A model generated the notes under the pieces. The model searched no databases, was not told where the DNA came from, and saw only the letters and a list, made by a program, of their open reading frames with translations. The position numbers and the translations under genes are program-made. A stretch of 9,434 nt of DNA from HXMU1420-2 sp040830545 (GTDB taxonomy: Bacteria > Pseudomonadota > Alphaproteobacteria > Rhodobacterales > Rhodobacteraceae). The stretch covers positions 1-9,434 of the forward strand of contig JBFOMB010000099.1 in NCBI GenBank assembly GCA_040830545.1, given 5' to 3'. Below are positions 6,610 through 9,434 of this stretch, in pieces (position 1 is the first letter of the stretch; every line of letters starts with the position of its first letter).

Positions 6610-6704
6610 CAAGCCGTTTCGAAACGGCTTGGACAAGCGCGTTGCAACGCGCTTGGTGACGCGATTTCCAAAATCGCGTTTCCAAGGCCTTTCGAAAGGC
6701 CTTG
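6610..6704. repeat. Array of four consecutive 21-22 bp palindromes
   Basis: Four self-complementary units stand head to tail. Unit 1 is 6610-6631 (half-arm CAAGCCGTTTC), unit 2 is 6634-6655 (CAAGCGCGTTG), unit 3 is 6659-6679 (arm ACGCGATTT, 3-base loop) and unit 4 is 6683-6704 (CAAGGCCTTTC). Units 1, 2 and 4 are perfect 22-bp palindromes that share CAAG...CTTG ends and a TTCGAA or TTGCAA centre but differ inside, always with matching changes on both arms. Spacers are 2 to 3 bases and unit starts are 24, 25 and 24 bases apart. Palindromes occupy 87 of 95 bases. The array begins 10 bases after the aldehyde dehydrogenase stop, in its 3' untranslated region. It lacks a T-run, so it is not a textbook intrinsic terminator. 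A REP-like element, an RNA 3'-end stabiliser or a protein-binding array are possible; I cannot name a described family with certainty. Confidence 0.85.
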
Positions 6705-6714
6705 TGCCCCGGCC

Positions 6715-8199
6715 CTAGAGCTGGATCCAGGCGGTTTTCAGATCGACATATTTTTCCAGCGCGTGCAGCGATTTGTCGTGTCCGTTGCCGGACTGCCCGA
6801 CCCCACCCAGGGGCACCGTCATGTCGGCACCACCGTAGGTGTTCACATGCACCAGCCCGGCCCGAATCCCGGCAATCATCCGGTGCGCCCGCGACAGGTC
6901 CGCTGTCCACACGGCAGAGGCCAGGCCGTATTCAGTTGCGTTCGCCAGATCCAGCGCCTCCGCTTCGGTGTCAAAAGGGGTCACGGCCAGAACCGGACCA
7001 AACACCTCGCGCTGGAACAGGGTCGCGTCGCGGGTCACGTTGTCCACAATCGTTGGGGCCATATAAGTCCCGCCGGTCTCTGTCAGGATGCGCGTGCCGC
7101 CGCTGACCACGCGCCCACCTTCTGCACGCGCCATTTCCATGAACCGCAGGTTCTGACGCATCTGCGTCTCGGAATTCACCGCCCCGATCTGCGTATCCGC
7201 CAACAACGGATCGCCAACGCGCAGCTTTTCCGCCTCGTCCTGCAGCATGGCCACAAACTTTTCATGGATCGAACGTTCAACCAGCAGCCGCGATCCTGCC
7301 ACGCAGACCTGCCCCGAATTGCGAAAAATCCCCCCGGCTGACACTTTCGCCGCCTGCAACAGATCGGGCGCATCCGCAAAAACGATGTTCGGGGATTTGC
7401 CACCCAGTTCCAGGTAGACCCGTTTCATGTTCGACTGCGCTGACGCTTCCAGCAGCTTGCGCCCCGTCGCACCAGACCCGGTGAAGGTCAGCACATCCAC
7501 CCCCATGGACCGCGCCAGCGCGTCGCCGGTTTCCGCGCCTGACCCGGTGACCACATTCAAAACCCCATCGGGCAGGCCGCATTCCGCGCAGATTTCCGCC
7601 AGCCGCAGCAATGACAACGACGCCGTTTCCGCCGGTTTCAGCACCACGGAATTGCCCATCGCTAGTGCCGGGGCCAGCTTCCATGCACCAATCATCAGCG
7701 GGAAGTTCCAGGGCACAATTGCCCCAACGACCCCCACCGGCACCTTGTGGATCAAGCCCAATACGTTGGGCGCGGTTGGCGCAATCTCTCCGCCGACCTT
7801 GTCCAACGCTTCAGCATAGTAGCGGAACGACCCCGCCGCGCTGCCCGGCTCCGCCTTCAGCGCCATAGCCATCTCGGTGCCATTGTCGCGCACGCCCAAC
7901 ACGGCCAGTTCCAGCGCCTCGGCCTCGATCCGGTCGGCGATGGCATGCAGCACTTTCTTGCGTGCTGCTGGCGGCAGGCCGGACCAACGCCCGTCGACAA
8001 AGGCCTCTCGCGCCACCGAAACGGCCTGTTCCACGTCCGCGCGGCTGGCCCCTTGCAGCGTGGTCAATTCCGCCCCGTCAATGGGCGAGGTCACGGTCAG
8101 CGGCTCGCCACTTCCCGCCACCCATTTACCGCCAATCCACAGGTTTTGCGGCGCAACAGGTTGGGCACGCAGCGCGTCGATACGGCTTTGATCGGTCAT
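6715..8199 (-). CDS. Aldehyde dehydrogenase, NAD(P)-dependent (PuuC/AldA-like)
   Basis: Oxidises an aldehyde to its carboxylic acid with NAD(P). It is 494 residues, the normal length. Family signatures are all present: PWNFPLMIGAWKLAPAL (163-179) with the oxyanion Asn165, VLKPAE (186-191), the cofactor loop FTGSGATG (239-246), the general base Glu264 in LELGGKSPN, the nucleophile Cys299 in SGQVCVAGSRL, and EVFGPV further on. The start overlaps the stop of the permease gene as ATGA, so the two are co-translated. The closest general resemblance is to gamma-glutamyl-gamma-aminobutyraldehyde and related dehydrogenases, but specificity in this superfamily cannot be taken from sequence alone. It may supply the acid that the downstream ligase activates (inference); a gap with a palindrome array separates it from that operon. 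Confidence 0.94.
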   Translation of the reverse strand: MTDQSRIDALRAQPVAPQNLWIGGKWVAGSGEPLTVTSPIDGAELTTLQGASRADVEQAVSVAREAFVDGRWSGLPPAARKKVLHAIADRIEAEALELAVLGVRDNGTEMAMALKAEPGSAAGSFRYYAEALDKVGGEIAPTAPNVLGLIHKVPVGVVGAIVPWNFPLMIGAWKLAPALAMGNSVVLKPAETASLSLLRLAEICAECGLPDGVLNVVTGSGAETGDALARSMGVDVLTFTGSGATGRKLLEASAQSNMKRVYLELGGKSPNIVFADAPDLLQAAKVSAGGIFRNSGQVCVAGSRLLVERSIHEKFVAMLQDEAEKLRVGDPLLADTQIGAVNSETQMRQNLRFMEMARAEGGRVVSGGTRILTETGGTYMAPTIVDNVTRDATLFQREVFGPVLAVTPFDTEAEALDLANATEYGLASAVWTADLSRAHRMIAGIRAGLVHVNTYGGADMTVPLGGVGQSGNGHDKSLHALEKYVDLKTAWIQL

Positions 8200-9434
8200 G
8201 TGTCACGGCCCTTTCGATAGGCTTGCCAGACCCGCCAGATATGCGAGCCCAGCACAATCAGGATGATGCAGAACAAGATGAAGGCGATGGGCCGGTCAAT
8301 GAAATCCATCGGCGTTTTCACCCGCATCATCGAGGTGCGCAGTTTCGCCTCCATGATCCCGCCGAGAACCATGCCCAGGATGATCGGCACAATCGGCAGG
8401 CTCAGGCGTTTCAGGATGAAGCCGAACACACCGAACCCGGCGGCAATCGCGCAGTCGACCGACGAATTGCGCAGCGAATAGACACCCACAAAGGCCAGCG
8501 TCAGGATCGTCAGGCCCAGGAACCGCGTCGGGATCTGGATGATCTTCAGCAGCAGGTTCGTGGACATCAGAAGGAACACCACAACCAGCACGTTGAGGAT
8601 CAGCAACGCGATATACAGCGCGACAACAAAATCCATCTGGTTCTGGAACAGGCCCGGTCCCGGGATCACGTTGTGCACATAGAACACGGACAGCATCATC
8701 GCCGTCAGCGCCTCACCCGGGATGCCCAGCGCCAGCAGCGGGATCATGGCAGCACCCGGCACGGCGTTGTTGGCGGCCTCGGATGCCACCAACCCCTCGG
8801 GTGAGCCGCGACCAAACAGGTCGGGGTCTTTCGACGTGCGTTGCGCTGTGGTGTAGGACATGAACTGCGCGGTGAACTCTCCGACTCCGGGGATCATGCC
8901 CATCAGCACACCATAGGTGCCGGAAATGGTCGCCACGCGTTTGTGTCCCAACAGCTCCTTGAACCCCTGAAACAGCCCGCCGCTTAGGGCTTCGGCCTTG
9001 GGCGCGCTGTCTTTCTGAACCAGCAGCAGGAAGGCCTGGCTGATCGCGAAGAGGCCCAGCACGACAACGATCAGGTCAACGCCGCCTGCCAGCCAGCTTT
9101 GATCAAACGTGTAACGACGGGAGTACTGGATCGGCTCCAACCCAATGGTATTGAGCCAGATGCCGAACGAGGCCAACGCGCCCGCTGCAAACACCTGCCC
9201 GCGATGCGCAAGGACAACAAGGATGATGCCCAGCAATGCAGCGAGGAAGATTTCGCGCGATCCGAACTGCGGCGCGATCCAGGCCAGAACCGGGGACAGC
9301 AGGATCAGGCAGACAATGGAAAAGATGCCGCCGAAAAACGATGCGGAATAGGCCAGCGACAGCGCGCGACGACCCTCCCCCCGCTTGGTCATCGGGTAGC
9401 CGTCATATGTGGTCCGCGCGTTCACGGCAGTGCC
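8196..9434 (-). CDS. tctA: Tripartite tricarboxylate transporter large permease TctA, N-terminus outside window
   Basis: Large membrane subunit of a TTT-type secondary transporter, which works with a small membrane protein (TctB) and a periplasmic binding protein (TctC) to import carboxylates. The frame is open to the window edge; 412 residues are present of about 500, so roughly 90 at the N-terminus are missing. The conserved TctA features are the partial first signature TTYDGYPMTKRG (8-19), the second signature MGMIPGVGEFTAQFMSY (178-194), and ASEAANNAVPGAAMIPLLAL (217-236) followed by GIPGEA. Hydrophobic segments lie near 30-53, 61-76, 81-97, 118-138, 228-253, 268-291, 305-320, 327-341, 345-361 and 382-400. 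An internal GTG at 9425 could be mistaken for a start but aligns with the family interior. Its stop overlaps the aldehyde dehydrogenase start. tctC and tctB would be expected beyond the edge. Substrate not predictable. Confidence 0.94.
   Translation of the reverse strand, partial: GTAVNARTTYDGYPMTKRGEGRRALSLAYSASFFGGIFSIVCLILLSPVLAWIAPQFGSREIFLAALLGIILVVLAHRGQVFAAGALASFGIWLNTIGLEPIQYSRRYTFDQSWLAGGVDLIVVVLGLFAISQAFLLLVQKDSAPKAEALSGGLFQGFKELLGHKRVATISGTYGVLMGMIPGVGEFTAQFMSYTTAQRTSKDPDLFGRGSPEGLVASEAANNAVPGAAMIPLLALGIPGEALTAMMLSVFYVHNVIPGPGLFQNQMDFVVALYIALLILNVLVVVFLLMSTNLLLKIIQIPTRFLGLTILTLAFVGVYSLRNSSVDCAIAAGFGVFGFILKRLSLPIVPIILGMVLGGIMEAKLRTSMMRVKTPMDFIDRPIAFILFCIILIVLGSHIWRVWQAYRKGRDT

Noticed and set aside
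6610..6704. Palindrome array as a CRISPR array
   Set aside because: Units are directly adjacent with 2-3 base spacers, are not identical to each other, and no cas genes are present.
6610..6704. Palindrome array as a standard intrinsic terminator
   Set aside because: No T-run follows any of the stems in the transcribed direction, and four successive stems are not the usual architecture; some terminating or stabilising effect remains possible.
6602..6910. Minus-strand open frame of about 102 codons covering the palindrome array
   Set aside because: It is an out-of-frame reading of the 3' end of the aldehyde dehydrogenase gene that continues through the palindromes. No family features, and the in-frame dehydrogenase with its stop at 6715 explains the coding signal.
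8196..9425. GTG at 9425 as the real start of the permease
   Set aside because: The frame is open upstream to the window edge (residues GTAV precede it) and the following TTYDGYPMTKRG belongs to an internal conserved TctA signature, so the gene is cut by the window.

Overview
The window is GC-rich and densely coded. All eight genes lie on the minus strand, so transcription runs from high to low coordinates. Protein style, codon use and gene content (a TctA-type permease, paired acyl-CoA dehydrogenases, a FadJ/PimF-type bifunctional enzyme) suggest an alphaproteobacterium, probably of the Rhodobacterales/Roseobacter group. That assignment is an inference; there is no rRNA or other marker gene here.

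Layout in transcription order. Block A (9434 to 6715) holds the 3' part of a tripartite tricarboxylate transporter large permease gene (tctA, cut by the window edge), followed with a 4-base stop/start overlap by an NAD(P)-type aldehyde dehydrogenase gene. A 261-base gap (6454 to 6714) follows. It contains a compact array of four 21 to 22 bp palindromes just after the aldehyde dehydrogenase stop, then a leader with a small dyad and at best a weak promoter. Block B (6453 to 1) is a tight beta-oxidation operon: bifunctional enoyl-CoA hydratase/3-hydroxyacyl-CoA dehydrogenase, acyl-CoA dehydrogenase large-type subunit, acyl-CoA dehydrogenase small-type subunit, PaaI-family hotdog thioesterase, enoyl-CoA hydratase/isomerase-family protein (resembling the 'oxepin-CoA hydrolase, alternative type' group), and an AMP-forming acyl-CoA ligase that runs off the window. 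Within block B the genes are 19 or 4 bases apart or overlap by 20, 4 and 4 bases, so they are very likely co-transcribed and partly translationally coupled.

Working model (inference): a carboxylic acid is taken up, possibly through the TctA system, or made from an aldehyde by the dehydrogenase. The ligase activates it to the CoA thioester, the two-subunit dehydrogenase desaturates it, and the bifunctional enzyme hydrates and oxidises it. The small hydratase-family enzyme handles an intermediate the standard hydratase cannot, and the thioesterase rescues trapped CoA. The set resembles the pimeloyl-CoA/dicarboxylate (pim) type of beta-oxidation operon. No thiolase and no regulator are visible, so the substrate cannot be read from the window.

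The most notable non-coding item is the palindrome array at 6610 to 6704. The first ~200 bases look abnormal: long G/C runs, and a ligase frame that stays open but loses conserved residues. That is more like poor sequence at a contig end than biology. I see no defence system, mobile element, CRISPR array or RNA gene. Most of the window is ordinary catabolic metabolism.
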